64,000 bases of DNA, from positions 20,413 through 84,412 of the forward strand of contig NZ_FXUT01000010.1 of NCBI RefSeq assembly GCF_900183385.1. The letters are read 5' to 3'. Source of the stretch: Listeria costaricensis. Lineage in GTDB: Bacteria; Bacillota; Bacilli; Lactobacillales; Listeriaceae. Position 1 is the stretch's first letter; every line of letters starts with the position of its first letter. Below are positions 1-9,230 of the stretch, one piece after another. A program made the position numbers and the translations under genes. The notes under the pieces are model-generated. The model was not told the origin of the DNA. It was given only the letters and a program-made list of their open reading frames with translations, and did not search any database.

Positions 1-141
1 CGCGTCGTTGATTTAAGAGGAATTGATTATCCAGCTAATAGTCAGCACCCTAATCTTTTAGCACCAAATCATTTCATTTCTAAGTATTATAAAGATGTCT
101 TAAAAGAATTGCTTTACATTGATAATACCAATATATTATAA
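1..141 (+). CDS. C-terminal end of an unidentified protein (partial)
   Basis: An open frame enters from the left edge and ends at TAA (139-141), giving 46 residues that finish in DNTNIL. The visible part is polar, with several Asn, His and Tyr residues, no membrane segment and no motif I can assign. It is followed by a bidirectional terminator and faces the convergent tagGH genes. In related genomes wall-polymer or autolysin genes sit here, but the fragment is too short to claim either. Confidence 0.6.
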   Translation, partial: RVVDLRGIDYPANSQHPNLLAPNHFISKYYKDVLKELLYIDNTNIL

Positions 142-180
142 ACTAACAAGCTCTAAAATATTTAAACTGATTATAAACGA

Positions 181-220
181 AAACAAGGTCTCTTCTTTTC
201 AGAAAAGACCTTGTTTTTTA
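181..220. terminator. Bidirectional Rho-independent terminator
   Basis: Arms AAACAAGGTCT (181-191) and AGACCTTGTTT (206-216) pair perfectly and are followed by a T run on the + strand. It lies between two convergent genes, so it probably ends the partial gene on + and tagH on -. Confidence 0.85.
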
Positions 221-231
221 TTTCTGCAACA

Positions 232-1176
232 TTAAGAGAAAATGCTCATTAAAGAAACCCCTGTGGCTATCAAACTACCAAAAAAGATGGTAAGTCCAAA
301 TAAACCTGCAAGCATAAATCGATCCACTATTGTCAACTTATATTTATTTAAATCAGGATTTTCATGATGCTTTTCTATTGGCTCTTTTTGGCCTGCTTTC
401 TTCTCAATTTGATAATTCTTCTTGAAGGTTCTAGACTGTGTGTTAAACCATTTTACAAAGTCATCATACAGGCTAGCAATTTCATCTGCGTCGCCCTGCT
501 CTCTAACTTCCCCATAATGCATCCAAATGATTTTATCGCAGAGAGACTTGACTTGGCTGAGTGAATGGCTGACAAATACGATCGTCTTGCCACGTGCCTT
601 AAATTCATTGATTTTATCCACACATTTTTGATAAAAAGTTTGGTCCCCTACTGATAGTGCTTCATCAATCACTAAAATATCCGGATCAATATGCACGGAG
701 ATGGCAAAGCCCAGTCGCGACTTCATCCCGCTTGAATAATTTTTTACAGGCTGATTGATAAAATCACCTATATCAGCAAAGTCAATGATACTTGGCAAGA
801 GCCGATCAATTTCTTTATTTTTCAAGCCATGCATTAAACATTTCATGCGGATGTTCTCAAGCCCTGTTAGCGGTCCTTTTAGCCCAACATTAATCGCAAT
901 CAGAGAAGCCTCACCATTGATTTCCACTTCTCCTTCAGTGGCCGGAATGACGCCTGAAAGGATGCTTGAGATCGTCGATTTACCGGAACCATTGATGCCG
1001 ATAAGTCCCACTGTCTCCCCCTCATGAATTTCAAATGAGACGTCTCTTAAAGCCCAAAATGTCGGGCTTTTTTTATTTTTAGGACGAAAAAGCGCCTTTA
1101 AATTATCGGATTTATTTTGGAATAGGTCATATTCCTTGCTGACATGACGAAATGCCACCTTTACTTTTCCTGCCAT
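232..1176 (-). CDS. tagH: Teichoic acid export ABC transporter, ATP-binding subunit TagH
   Basis: This is the ATPase of the two-component exporter that moves lipid-linked wall teichoic acid across the membrane. In the 314-residue product I see Walker [10 protein letters not shown] (60-68), a signature-like SSGMKS (about 149-154) and Walker B ILVIDEAL (about 168-175). A single hydrophobic C-terminal helix (about 285-312) is typical of TagH-like ATPases and is far shorter than the B. subtilis C-terminal extension. The ATG follows AGGAGG. It lies 11 bp behind tagG in a two-gene operon. The family is clear; the exported polymer is inferred. Confidence 0.93.
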   Translation of the reverse strand: MAGKVKVAFRHVSKEYDLFQNKSDNLKALFRPKNKKSPTFWALRDVSFEIHEGETVGLIGINGSGKSTISSILSGVIPATEGEVEINGEASLIAINVGLKGPLTGLENIRMKCLMHGLKNKEIDRLLPSIIDFADIGDFINQPVKNYSSGMKSRLGFAISVHIDPDILVIDEALSVGDQTFYQKCVDKINEFKARGKTIVFVSHSLSQVKSLCDKIIWMHYGEVREQGDADEIASLYDDFVKWFNTQSRTFKKNYQIEKKAGQKEPIEKHHENPDLNKYKLTIVDRFMLAGLFGLTIFFGSLIATGVSLMSIFS

Positions 1177-1187
1177 TTCGATTCCTC

Positions 1188-1997
1188 CTAGACAAAGTCA
1201 ACGAAGCGTTCACGGAATTTCATATGAAGCGTCGCGCCGACAAATAAGAATAATGCGGTAATTAGCCAGAAATAAATGGTATAGGATGGCGTCTCCCAAA
1301 ACCACTGATTCATTAAAAAGGTATTACGGAAACCGTCAATCAGATACATCAACGGGTTCAGCTTCAAGATATTGTACGCCCATGCAGGCAAGAGATCTGG
1401 AATATTCCAAACAATCCCTGTCAAATAGAACAACACGCGCATCAGACTTTGCAGCACGAAAGCATGGTCGCGAATCAGGACCGTCACTGTTGCATTAAAG
1501 AGCGAAAAGCTGAACAAGAAGAAAATCATCGCGATAAAATAATAAATGAACTGCACCCAATGAATGGTGATTGGCGTGCCTTTGATGAGAAAAATGCCCA
1601 ACATGATCGCTAACATGACAAAGTAACTCATCAGATTGGAAACGATCGTGATATTTGGCAAAATGCTCATTGGAAAATTCATTTTTGATACGAGATGAAT
1701 CTTGTTATAGATGCTGTTTGTTCCTTGCAACACAACGTTATTAATGAAAAACCATGGTACAATTCCGGCAAGCATCCATTCAAGGAACGTGACATCGCCA
1801 GAAATACTTTGAGAACCGCGTAAGCCATAACCAAATACTAAATAGTAAATCGCAATTTGAATGAGTGGGTTCAAAATCTCCCACAATAATCCTAAATAAT
1901 GGCTTTGATAGTTCGCTCGATCCTCATAACGAGAGATTCGCACCATCATCGGTGTATATTTAATTTGTTCCTTAAGTACAGTCAATACTTGTCTCAC
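1188..1997 (-). CDS. tagG: Teichoic acid export ABC transporter, permease TagG
   Basis: This is an ABC-2 type permease of about 269 residues that pairs with TagH to flip wall polymer. A short amphipathic N-terminus is followed by about six hydrophobic segments, with the [14 protein letters not shown] motif typical of polysaccharide/teichoic acid exporters in the first. The longest frame starts at a TTG (2015) with no ribosome site. I prefer the GTG at 1997, about 10 nt behind GGAAAG, which gives an N-terminus [11 protein letters not shown]. Start confidence is moderate; family confidence is high. Confidence 0.9.
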   Translation of the reverse strand: MRQVLTVLKEQIKYTPMMVRISRYEDRANYQSHYLGLLWEILNPLIQIAIYYLVFGYGLRGSQSISGDVTFLEWMLAGIVPWFFINNVVLQGTNSIYNKIHLVSKMNFPMSILPNITIVSNLMSYFVMLAIMLGIFLIKGTPITIHWVQFIYYFIAMIFFLFSFSLFNATVTVLIRDHAFVLQSLMRVLFYLTGIVWNIPDLLPAWAYNILKLNPLMYLIDGFRNTFLMNQWFWETPSYTIYFWLITALFLFVGATLHMKFRERFVDFV

Positions 1998-2244
1998 AAA
2001 AACACTTCTTTCCAATCATTTTATTGCGGAATGATCCGTCTTTATCGCTTCAAATAGGTTTAATCGCACCTCTCCTGTCTTAGAAGCTATGCTTGCCGTT
2101 GTGATTTATTGGATGGTATCTTATGTCAATTCTGCCTACAACATGCATTCTTTATTAGGATAAAAGATATCCCTATGTAAAGTTACCTTAAAATAGCCAT
2201 TTTGTAAAGTCGTGACACGTAAAAATAGTCGCGTTTTCTTCATA

Positions 2245-2288
2245 AAAAGAGCAATAGGCATGGTTCGCCATGTCTATTGCCCTTTTCA
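2245..2288 (-). terminator. Terminator of pycA
   Basis: A long hairpin (GGGCAATAG-CATGG / CCATG-CTATTGCTC in - orientation, with one G-T wobble) is followed on the minus strand by TTTTT. It lies just beyond the pycA stop. The rest of the 2016-2300 interval is A/T-rich tagG upstream DNA with no further feature I can support. Confidence 0.8.
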
Positions 2289-2300
2289 CATACAAATTAC

Positions 2301-5300
2301 TTACTTGCGGCCAACTTCCATCAATAGATCCCCAGATTCAATGGTATCGCCATCCGTTACATGCACGGCAGCCACCACACCATCAAACGGTGCTTGAATC
2401 GTCGTTTCCATCTTCATGGCTTCTGTGATAAGAAGCGGGTCACCTTTTTTAACTTCATCGCCTTTTTTCGCAACAACTTGAATCACAGAACCAGTCATTG
2501 TGGCACCAACATGCTCAGGATTTGTTGTATCGATCTTCCGGCGAGCAATGACAGTTGATTGTACATTAAAGTCTTGCACATTGATTTCACGCGGCTGACC
2601 ATTGAGTTCAAAGTAAATGACGCGCGTGCCGTCCGCAATCGGTTCGCCAATCGAGCTGAGTTTGATAAGAAGGATTTTTCCTTTTTCCAGCTCGACTTGG
2701 ATGGTTTCGCCAAGACGCATCCCTTTAAAGAATGTTGGCGTGTCAAGTACGGTTACGTCCCCGTATTTATTGATCATTTCCTGATAGTCAAGGAATACTT
2801 TCGGATAAAGAATATACGACAGCACATCCTTGTGAGATGGCTCATAGCCGATTTTTTCTTGCAATTCCTGCTTCACAACTTCAAAATCAACGGATTCCAT
2901 CTGCGCACCTGGACGCTCTTTCAGCGGCTCGCGGCCTTTTAGAACCAATTTTTGAAGTTTTTCAGGGAATCCGCCAACTGGCTGACCAATTTCTCCCATG
3001 AAGAACTCAATCACGGAATCTGGGAAGTCAAGACGGTCGCCTTTTTCATAAACATCTTCTTCTGTCAGATCATTTTGGACCATAAACAGAGCCATATCGC
3101 CCACTACTTTAGAGGATGGCGTTACCTTCACGATGTCACCAAACATCTGATTGACCACCGTATAGGTCGCTTTCACTTCATCCCAGCGATCCCCTAGGCC
3201 AACTGCTTTCGCCTGTTGCTGCAAGTTCGTATATTGACCACCCGGCATTTCATGGATGTATACCTCTGTTTGCGGCGAATTAAGTGCATTGTCAAAGTCC
3301 TTATAGTATTTACGCACATCTTCCCAGTAATGATTCAAAATTTGTGAGTTATGTGCATCTAAATTAGTTTGACGCTTGCCGTTCACGAGGCCATAGTAGA
3401 GACCTGTCATACTTGGCTGGCTAGTGGCGCCACTCATTGCACTGGATGCCACATCGACAATATCTACCCCCGCACTGACTGCTGCTGCATATGTGTAAAT
3501 GCCGTTTCCACTTGTATCATGTGTATGCAGATGAATCGGCACGTCCACCGTATCTTTTAACTCGTTAATGAGTCGATAGGCAGCTTGCGGTTTAAGCAGT
3601 CCGGCCATATCTTTAATGCCCAAAATATGTGTCCCTTGGGCAACCAATTCTTTCGCCATGTCTTTATAATAATCGACGGTATATTTAGTTCTTGTCGGAT
3701 CGTCAATATCACCTGTATAACAAATGGTCGCTTCGACAATTTTGCCTGCATCGCGGACAGCTTCAATCGATACTTCCATGCCTTTGATCCAGTTCAAACT
3801 GTCGAAAATACGGAAGACATCAATGCCGCTTTCTGCCGACTGCTTCACGAATTCACGAATCACGTTATCAGGATAGTTTTTATAGCCGACCGCATTCGCA
3901 CCACGAAGAAGCATTTGGAAAAGGACATTGGGAATTTGCTTGCGTAAAGTTTCCAGCCGCACCCATGGATCCTCATTTAAGAAGCGATATGCCACATCAA
4001 AAGTAGCGCCGCCCCACATTTCAAAGGAGAACATTTCTGGAAGCAGATGCGCCATTGCATAGGCAACTCGGAAAATATCTTTTGAACGAACACGTGTGGC
4101 AAGAAGCGACTGATGGGCATCACGCAACGTCGTATCTGTTAAAAGGACGCCTTGCTGTTCTTTCACCCAATCTGCGACACCTTCTGCTCCCTTGCTTTCC
4201 AAAATCTGCTTCGTACCTGGCTGGATCTTAGCATCATAAGGAATTTTAGGCAGACGCGGTTCATCATATACACTCTTTTCACGCTGCTTGATACCTGGGA
4301 AGCCGTTAACCGTTACCGTACTGATATAACGAAGCGTTTTCGTTCCGCGGTCACGTACATGCGGGAACTTGAACAGGTCGGGTGTGGAATCAATAAAGGA
4401 TGTATTGTAGTTGCCGCTGATAAAATCAGGATGGCGCACCACGTTTAGTAAAAATGGAATATTCGTTTTAACGCCGCGGATCCGGAACTCAATCAGGTTA
4501 CGAATCATTTTCCGAGCCGCCTGTTCAAAGGTCATCCCCCATGTCGAAAGTTTGACAAGAAGGGAATCGTAAAATGGCGTAACCACCGTTCCTTGGAAAC
4601 CATTCCCCGCATCAAGCCGCACACCAAAGCCGCCGGTCGAGCGGTATGTATTGATGCGACCAGTATCTGGCATGAAATTGTTCAAAGGATCTTCCGTTGT
4701 GATCCGGCACTGAATGGCAGAACCATTGATGCGGATATCTTCCTGCTTCGGTACTGCCACCAGCTGATCATGCATACTGTATCCATCTGCAATAAATAGC
4801 TGTGTTTGAACAATATCAATCCCTGTAATCATCTCCGTGATGGTATGCTCTACTTGCACCCGTGGATTTACCTCTATGAAATAGAAGTTGTCCCCTTCAA
4901 CGAGAAATTCAACGGTTCCGGCATTGAGATACTCGACATTTTTCATCAGTTTAACTGCCGCTGCACAAATACGTTCCCGCAGATCTGTCGTGATGGCATT
5001 ACAAGGAGCTACTTCTACTACTTTTTGGTGACGGCGCTGAATCGAGCAGTCCCGTTCAAATAGATGGACGATATGACCATGAGAATCTCCTAAAATTTGT
5101 ACTTCAATGTGCTTCGGATTCATCACGCATTTTTCAACGTAGACTTCATCATTACCGAAAGCTGCACGTGCCTCGGAAGCCGCACGTTCAAATGCATCAC
5201 GGACATGTTCCTTACTTTCAACCACACGCATACCGCGGCCCCCGCCTCCAAGAGACGCTTTAATCATCAGCGGATAGCCATTTTTTTCACCAAACGCTTC

Positions 5301-5741
5301 GACTTCTTCTACGCCGGATACTGGTCCATTACTGCCTGGGATAACCGGAATATCTGCAAGTAGCGCTTGTTCTTTTGCTTTAATTTTATCGCCGAACATA
5401 TCTAAATGTTTCGATTTTGGCCCAACAAAAATAATGCCTTCTTCTTCACAGCGCTTCGCAAAATCAATGTTTTCTGATAGAAAGCCATACCCTGGATGGA
5501 TAGCGTCGGCACCTGATTCTTTCGCAATTTCAATAATATTTTCAATGTCTAAGTAAGCATCAATCGGCTTTTTCCCTTCACCGACCAAGTAAGCTTCATC
5601 TGCTTTATAGCGATGAAAAGCTCCTGCATCTTCTTGAGAATAGATAGCAACCGTCTTGATTCTGAGTTCTGTACATGCCCGTAACACACGGATCGCAATT
5701 TCACCGCGGTTGGCAACTAATACTTTTTTAATACGATTCAT
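2301..5741 (-). CDS. pycA: Pyruvate carboxylase
   Basis: Biotin-dependent enzyme that carboxylates pyruvate to oxaloacetate, the main anaplerotic step in Listeria-type metabolism, whose TCA cycle is incomplete. The 1146-residue product has the full multidomain order: a biotin carboxylase (VLVANRGEIAIRV at the start, GGGGRGMR ATP loop), a carboxyltransferase from about 530 (LLTDTTLRDAHQSLLATR), and a C-terminal biotinyl domain with EAMKMETT, whose Lys near 1110 is biotinylated. The ATG at 5741 has AGGAGG six bases upstream, so the longer frame was rejected. A good promoter lies 130 bp upstream. Nothing is truncated. Confidence 0.98.
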   Translation of the reverse strand: MNRIKKVLVANRGEIAIRVLRACTELRIKTVAIYSQEDAGAFHRYKADEAYLVGEGKKPIDAYLDIENIIEIAKESGADAIHPGYGFLSENIDFAKRCEEEGIIFVGPKSKHLDMFGDKIKAKEQALLADIPVIPGSNGPVSGVEEVEAFGEKNGYPLMIKASLGGGGRGMRVVESKEHVRDAFERAASEARAAFGNDEVYVEKCVMNPKHIEVQILGDSHGHIVHLFERDCSIQRRHQKVVEVAPCNAITTDLRERICAAAVKLMKNVEYLNAGTVEFLVEGDNFYFIEVNPRVQVEHTITEMITGIDIVQTQLFIADGYSMHDQLVAVPKQEDIRINGSAIQCRITTEDPLNNFMPDTGRINTYRSTGGFGVRLDAGNGFQGTVVTPFYDSLLVKLSTWGMTFEQAARKMIRNLIEFRIRGVKTNIPFLLNVVRHPDFISGNYNTSFIDSTPDLFKFPHVRDRGTKTLRYISTVTVNGFPGIKQREKSVYDEPRLPKIPYDAKIQPGTKQILESKGAEGVADWVKEQQGVLLTDTTLRDAHQSLLATRVRSKDIFRVAYAMAHLLPEMFSFEMWGGATFDVAYRFLNEDPWVRLETLRKQIPNVLFQMLLRGANAVGYKNYPDNVIREFVKQSAESGIDVFRIFDSLNWIKGMEVSIEAVRDAGKIVEATICYTGDIDDPTRTKYTVDYYKDMAKELVAQGTHILGIKDMAGLLKPQAAYRLINELKDTVDVPIHLHTHDTSGNGIYTYAAAVSAGVDIVDVASSAMSGATSQPSMTGLYYGLVNGKRQTNLDAHNSQILNHYWEDVRKYYKDFDNALNSPQTEVYIHEMPGGQYTNLQQQAKAVGLGDRWDEVKATYTVVNQMFGDIVKVTPSSKVVGDMALFMVQNDLTEEDVYEKGDRLDFPDSVIEFFMGEIGQPVGGFPEKLQKLVLKGREPLKERPGAQMESVDFEVVKQELQEKIGYEPSHKDVLSYILYPKVFLDYQEMINKYGDVTVLDTPTFFKGMRLGETIQVELEKGKILLIKLSSIGEPIADGTRVIYFELNGQPREINVQDFNVQSTVIARRKIDTTNPEHVGATMTGSVIQVVAKKGDEVKKGDPLLITEAMKMETTIQAPFDGVVAAVHVTDGDTIESGDLLMEVGRK

Positions 5742-5872
5742 AGTTCTCCTCCTAACCCACACGTTCTAAAAATGAGGTCATTCGTTTCGCGATCGTTGTT
5801 CTCAAACCTCTACCCCGGCTTACAAATCATGCAAGCTTTTTTGTTCCTAATGAAAAACGGTATGTAAATTCA

Positions 5873-5902
5873 ATTATAGCTTTAAAGAGGGTATTATGTA
5901 AA
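5873..5902 (-). promoter_or_regulatory. Sigma-A promoter of pycA
   Basis: On the minus strand TTTACA (5902-5897), an 18-bp spacer and TATAAT (5878-5873) form a near-consensus promoter about 132 bp upstream of the pycA start. Confidence 0.7.
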
Positions 5903-6011
5903 TTATTTTCTACTCGAAAATCGTTTTCATTGAAAAAAAGACGGATAATTCTTAAATATTGCGGGCAATCATTCGACAAGCTTGCATAGCGGTGATATTT
6001 TAAAAGCATTG

Positions 6012-6048
6012 AAAAACCGCGCTTTTCAAGATGATAGGCGCGGTTTTT
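6012..6048. terminator. Terminator overlapping the end of ftsW
   Basis: AAAAACCGCG (6012-6021) pairs with CGCGGTTTTT (6039-6048). The ftsW stop codon (6028-6026) lies in the loop, so one arm encodes the last residues of FtsW. T runs on both sides would allow termination in both directions. Confidence 0.8.
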
Positions 6049-7255
6049 TTGCACGGATTCTTTTTTTCTTTTTAGGTATTTGTTCAGTTTCTGCTCCTGG
6101 TCCAAATTTTCGCTGATAATTATTCAGCATGGAAACATTCATCACAATTCCCACTAAAATGGAGAGCACCATCAAAGAGGAACCGCCATAGCTGATAAAC
6201 GGCAGCGTTACACCTGTTAAGGGAATCAAACCAGTGGCCCCACCAAGATTGATAAATGCTTGGATACCCAGCAGACTGGCTGTCCCGTAACATAATAGCG
6301 AGCCAAATGAGCTTTTCGTCCGCATGCCAACAATGATCATTCGGAAAATCATAAAGAAGATGCCGCCTACTGCAAGAAGAACGCCAAATATACCTAGTTC
6401 CTCTGCAATGACAGAAATGATAAAGTCCGTATGCGCTTCAGGCAGATAACCCAATTTTTGTACACCTTGGCCAAGGCCTTGACCAAAAAGTCCGCCCGAT
6501 CCGATCGCATAGTAGGAATTGACCAGCTGATGACCGACCGTATCCGCATATTCAAAAGGATTCGTAAAACTCATCAACCGACCCAGCCGATTATCTGTAA
6601 TAATCTTACTCCGAATATCTTCCGGCAAGATCGTTAAAATGACCGCAAATATACCTATTAAGAGTAAGCCGAGTCCAATCAATTTTAGAATCGTTCGAAG
6701 GCGCATCCCCGAGCAGATAATAATACAGCAGCTCGTCAAAAAGATGATAAAGGCTGTCCCAAAATCCGGCTGAATCAAAATCAAGAAGCAAATGAACGCC
6801 AAAAAGAAAATGGGTGGCAAAACGCCGCGATTGAAGTCATCAATATAAGGCTGTTTTTTCGCATAAATTGCAGATAAGTAGATAATCATCGAAATCTTTA
6901 CAAATTCTGCTGGCTGAATGGATACACCACCAATTCTAAACCAGCTTTGTGCATTATTAGCCGTATGTCCGACAAAAAACACCATGATAAGTAAGGATAC
7001 AGACACAATCATCATCGGCATTAGAAATTTATTTTTTTGATAGAATTTATAAGGGAAAAGCGCAAATAGCGTAAGAAATACTACGCTGACCAATGCATTC
7101 TTTATTTGTTTGACATAAAAATAGTCCGCTGGCAAGTCATTTCGATAGGCAAGCGGCCAACTGGCACTATAGACCATGATCAAGCCAAAGGCCACTAAGA
7201 CCAAATACGTACATAGTATATAGTAATCTGTTGATTTCAAGATTTTTTTAAACAT
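6026..7255 (-). CDS. ftsW: FtsW/RodA/SpoVE-family (SEDS) peptidoglycan glycosyltransferase
   Basis: A polytopic SEDS protein that polymerises lipid II into glycan strands with a partner class B PBP. The 409-residue product has about ten membrane segments and SEDS hallmarks: GGVSIQPAEFVKISMI in the first half, and EAHTDFIISVIAEELG and GVTLPFISYGGSSL near the C-terminus. The tail is rich in Lys/Arg and cytoplasmic. The start was moved from the first ATG to the third codon ATG (7255), six bases behind GGAAG. It sits next to pycA, as in Listeria. Division-specific FtsW versus a paralogue cannot be settled from sequence alone. Confidence 0.92.
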   Translation of the reverse strand: MFKKILKSTDYYILCTYLVLVAFGLIMVYSASWPLAYRNDLPADYFYVKQIKNALVSVVFLTLFALFPYKFYQKNKFLMPMMIVSVSLLIMVFFVGHTANNAQSWFRIGGVSIQPAEFVKISMIIYLSAIYAKKQPYIDDFNRGVLPPIFFLAFICFLILIQPDFGTAFIIFLTSCCIIICSGMRLRTILKLIGLGLLLIGIFAVILTILPEDIRSKIITDNRLGRLMSFTNPFEYADTVGHQLVNSYYAIGSGGLFGQGLGQGVQKLGYLPEAHTDFIISVIAEELGIFGVLLAVGGIFFMIFRMIIVGMRTKSSFGSLLCYGTASLLGIQAFINLGGATGLIPLTGVTLPFISYGGSSLMVLSILVGIVMNVSMLNNYQRKFGPGAETEQIPKKKKRIRAKKPRLSS

Positions 7256-7356
7256 TATCATCTTCCAATCCTATGAAGCATTTCTTCAAGTTTGTTTATC
7301 ATCTTTTCATTATAAAGAACTTTCATTAATAATAAAAGTGACAAATGGCCTGAATA

Positions 7357-7400
7357 GAAAAAAGAGATCTGAAGTCTGCTGGAAACTCAAGATCTCTCTT
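7357..7400 (-). terminator. Terminator of ylaN
   Basis: GAGAGATCTTGAG and CTTCAGATCTC (minus orientation) form a hairpin followed by TTTTTT, directly after the ylaN stop. Confidence 0.8.
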
Positions 7401-7403
7401 TGA

Positions 7404-7685
7404 TTATTGTTTATTCATGGATAATTCATGTAGAGTGGAAAGTTCTTTTTCAAGGGTTTGAAGAAGCTTCTTTCCTTCCTCTTGTTCAATCAAGCCTAAA
7501 CGAACCGCAAAATTAATTTCGCGCGAAAGCCCGTACATTTGAGTATCCAGTACCTCTTCATACGCCGGACATTGCGGTAATGTTAAATTGTCCATCTGTA
7601 CTTTGATAAGCTGTAAAATGCGCTTTGCATCTTCTTTCAGCACAATTACTGCTTCATCTCTGTGATTCATCTTTTCCTCTGCCAT
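7404..7685 (-). CDS. ylaN: YlaN family (UPF0358) protein
   Basis: A 93-residue soluble, helical, acidic protein matching the YlaN/UPF0358 family (conserved core [21 protein letters not shown], then [16 protein letters not shown]). In other Firmicutes YlaN binds Fe(II) and antagonises Fur; that role is carried over, not shown here. AGGAGG lies 9 nt before ATG 7685 and 6 nt before an in-frame GTG at 7688. I chose ATG because it gives the family length of 93. The gene is monocistronic, with its own terminator. A Fur-box gene lies elsewhere in the window (51.8-52.1 kb). Confidence 0.88.
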   Translation of the reverse strand: MAEEKMNHRDEAVIVLKEDAKRILQLIKVQMDNLTLPQCPAYEEVLDTQMYGLSREINFAVRLGLIEQEEGKKLLQTLEKELSTLHELSMNKQ

Positions 7686-7878
7686 CACAGCGAACCTCCT
7701 GTCTTACGCACAACTTCGCGTCTCATTGATATTTCAAACAGTTTCGTCAACTTCACTTAAATTCAGTATAGCACAAATCCTTAGAGCTGCAAAGAAGAAA
7801 GTTGTCCCGCTTTTCTTTAAACTGAATATTTAAAGGAGCAAGCTATGAATTATTCGTCTTTCCATCATAGGCTATTCT

Positions 7879-7908
7879 TTTACGTCCTGTTTTATTTCAT
7901 GTTATAAT
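7879..7908 (+). promoter_or_regulatory. Promoter of the ylaI-like gene
   Basis: TTTACG (7879-7884), an 18-bp spacer and a perfect TATAAT (7903-7908), 22 bp before the ATG. Confidence 0.7.
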
Positions 7909-7929
7909 AAAAGTTGCGAGGTGAGTACG

Positions 7930-8169
7930 ATGAAAGCAACCTGTATATTATGTGATCAAGTTGATGAGCTGGATGATCGAAAGTTCAAAACTAAACAGCT
8001 CCGCAATAAACCGATTCGCATGTACCTTTGCGATGACTGCAACCATCGAATTGCTGTAAAGACAATGACACGCATCAATTCCGGCAAATTTCGTTTTCAT
8101 AAGCCCTATGCCAAGCCTTTTAGTCAATTGATGAAGGATTTGGAACGAGCCAACGAAAAATCCGAATAA
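7930..8169 (+). CDS. YlaI family (DUF2197) zinc-ribbon-like small protein
   Basis: A 79-residue basic protein with two Cys pairs, CILC near the start and CDDC about 30 residues later, the spacing of a small zinc ribbon. The family (YlaI/DUF2197) is widespread in Bacillales and of unknown function. The ATG at 7930 lies 6 nt behind GAGGTG. The upstream GTG at 7921 forms part of the ribosome site and was rejected as a start. It is monocistronic, with its own promoter and a terminator shared with the convergent lipoprotein gene. Confidence 0.82.
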   Translation: MKATCILCDQVDELDDRKFKTKQLRNKPIRMYLCDDCNHRIAVKTMTRINSGKFRFHKPYAKPFSQLMKDLERANEKSE

Positions 8170-8211
8170 AAAAATCCCTTTTGAGTGATCACACACTTAA
8201 AAGGGATTTTT
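8170..8211. terminator. Bidirectional terminator between ylaI-like and lipoprotein genes
   Basis: AAAAATCCCTTTT (8170-8182) pairs with AAAAGGGATTTTT (8199-8211). It has A/T tracts on both sides and sits between convergent genes. Confidence 0.85.
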
Positions 8212-8213
8212 GT

Positions 8214-9083
8214 TTATCTAACTGGGAATGACGCCACGACATCATTCGGGTCGCCTTGATTTTTCAAGTTTGCATCAATTTTAGAAGGACTTGGAACGGC
8301 AATTCGTGAATTTTTAGCCAAGTCTTCAAATTTACTGTTATTCATCATAAAGGTCAAAAGGCCACGTGCTGTTTTTCCTGCTGTAAAGACATATGGATCC
8401 GCTTCTGAACCAATCAAATGGTAACTGGACGGAACAAAATTATCCAAGCTTCCCCCTGTCAGCTCACTCGCTCCAACAAGATTAATCATATCGGGTTTAT
8501 AGGTAATATCTTGACCTGTTTTATTTTTAATAGATACGTCAAGTGTCACCACGTAGCCATCCTGATTCTGCAGGAAGCTCGTTGGATCAGCGGCATCTAT
8601 CTGCTTCGTTGCCCCCTGAACACTTTCTACTTTATACTGGTTCACAGTAATTACCAGATTATCAAAGTCTTTAACAAATGAAGGTGAACTGCTGAGATAG
8701 GTGGTTTTGACTGTTCCACCAGTGACAGGCAGGACATTGGATACCTGAAACCCTGTCGTCGAAAGTGAAAATGTGCCACTTGTTGCAGTTCCATCCTGAT
8801 TCGTATCAGAATTTGTCTTTTCATCACTTGAAGCGGAAGAATCTCCAGAAGGTTGCGCGTTAGAATCAGCTGTGTCTTTCGTGCTGTCCTGCTGCGTGCT
8901 ACTAGCGGTCGAATCCTCCGATGTTGCCGAGTCAACCTGGCTTTCTTCTTTCGTTGTCTTCTTCTCCGCTTTTTTGCTTACTTCCTGTTTAGCGTCATCC
9001 GCCTTTTCTTTATCCTCACTGCCACAAGCAGCAGCAAAGACCGCTAATGAAAGTATAAGTGCAAACATCCACCACTTTTTCAT
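8214..9083 (-). CDS. Putative lipoprotein with Ser/Thr/Asp-rich linker (DUF5068-like)
   Basis: The protein of about 289 residues starts with a type II signal peptide: MKKWW, a hydrophobic stretch and lipobox AAAC with the lipidated Cys at 20. About 80 residues of low-complexity Lys/Glu then Ser/Thr/Asp/Gln sequence follow, a likely wall-spanning linker. A C-terminal beta-rich domain of about 170 residues contains VTLDVSIKNKTGQDI, a motif style shared by DUF4352/DUF5068 extracellular domains. Start at ATG 9083 behind AAAGG; the longer frame adds only three residues. Substrate and role are unknown. In Listeria a lipoprotein gene sits beside typA in the same way. Confidence 0.8.
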   Translation of the reverse strand: MKKWWMFALILSLAVFAAACGSEDKEKADDAKQEVSKKAEKKTTKEESQVDSATSEDSTASSTQQDSTKDTADSNAQPSGDSSASSDEKTNSDTNQDGTATSGTFSLSTTGFQVSNVLPVTGGTVKTTYLSSSPSFVKDFDNLVITVNQYKVESVQGATKQIDAADPTSFLQNQDGYVVTLDVSIKNKTGQDITYKPDMINLVGASELTGGSLDNFVPSSYHLIGSEADPYVFTAGKTARGLLTFMMNNSKFEDLAKNSRIAVPSPSKIDANLKNQGDPNDVVASFPVR

Positions 9084-9184
9084 TATACACACGCCCTTTC
9101 TTACCTCTAATATAGCAAAAACTTCCTGATGTTACAATCACATTACAAAGATTCTTTTCCCTTTTTTTACTGATTTAACCCAAA

Positions 9185-9222
9185 AAAAGAATGGTTCCGA
9201 CACAACCGGAACCATTCTTTTT
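9185..9222 (-). terminator. Terminator of typA
   Basis: AAGAATGGTTCCG and CGGAACCATTCTT form a perfect 13-bp stem with flanking A and T tracts, 9 bp past the typA stop. Confidence 0.88.
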
Positions 9223-9230
9223 AGAAATCT

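Noticed and set aside
5827-6105. A 92-residue minus-strand frame across the end of ftsW.
   Set aside because: It runs through the ftsW terminator and the pycA promoter, has no ribosome site and resembles no protein. It is a shadow frame.
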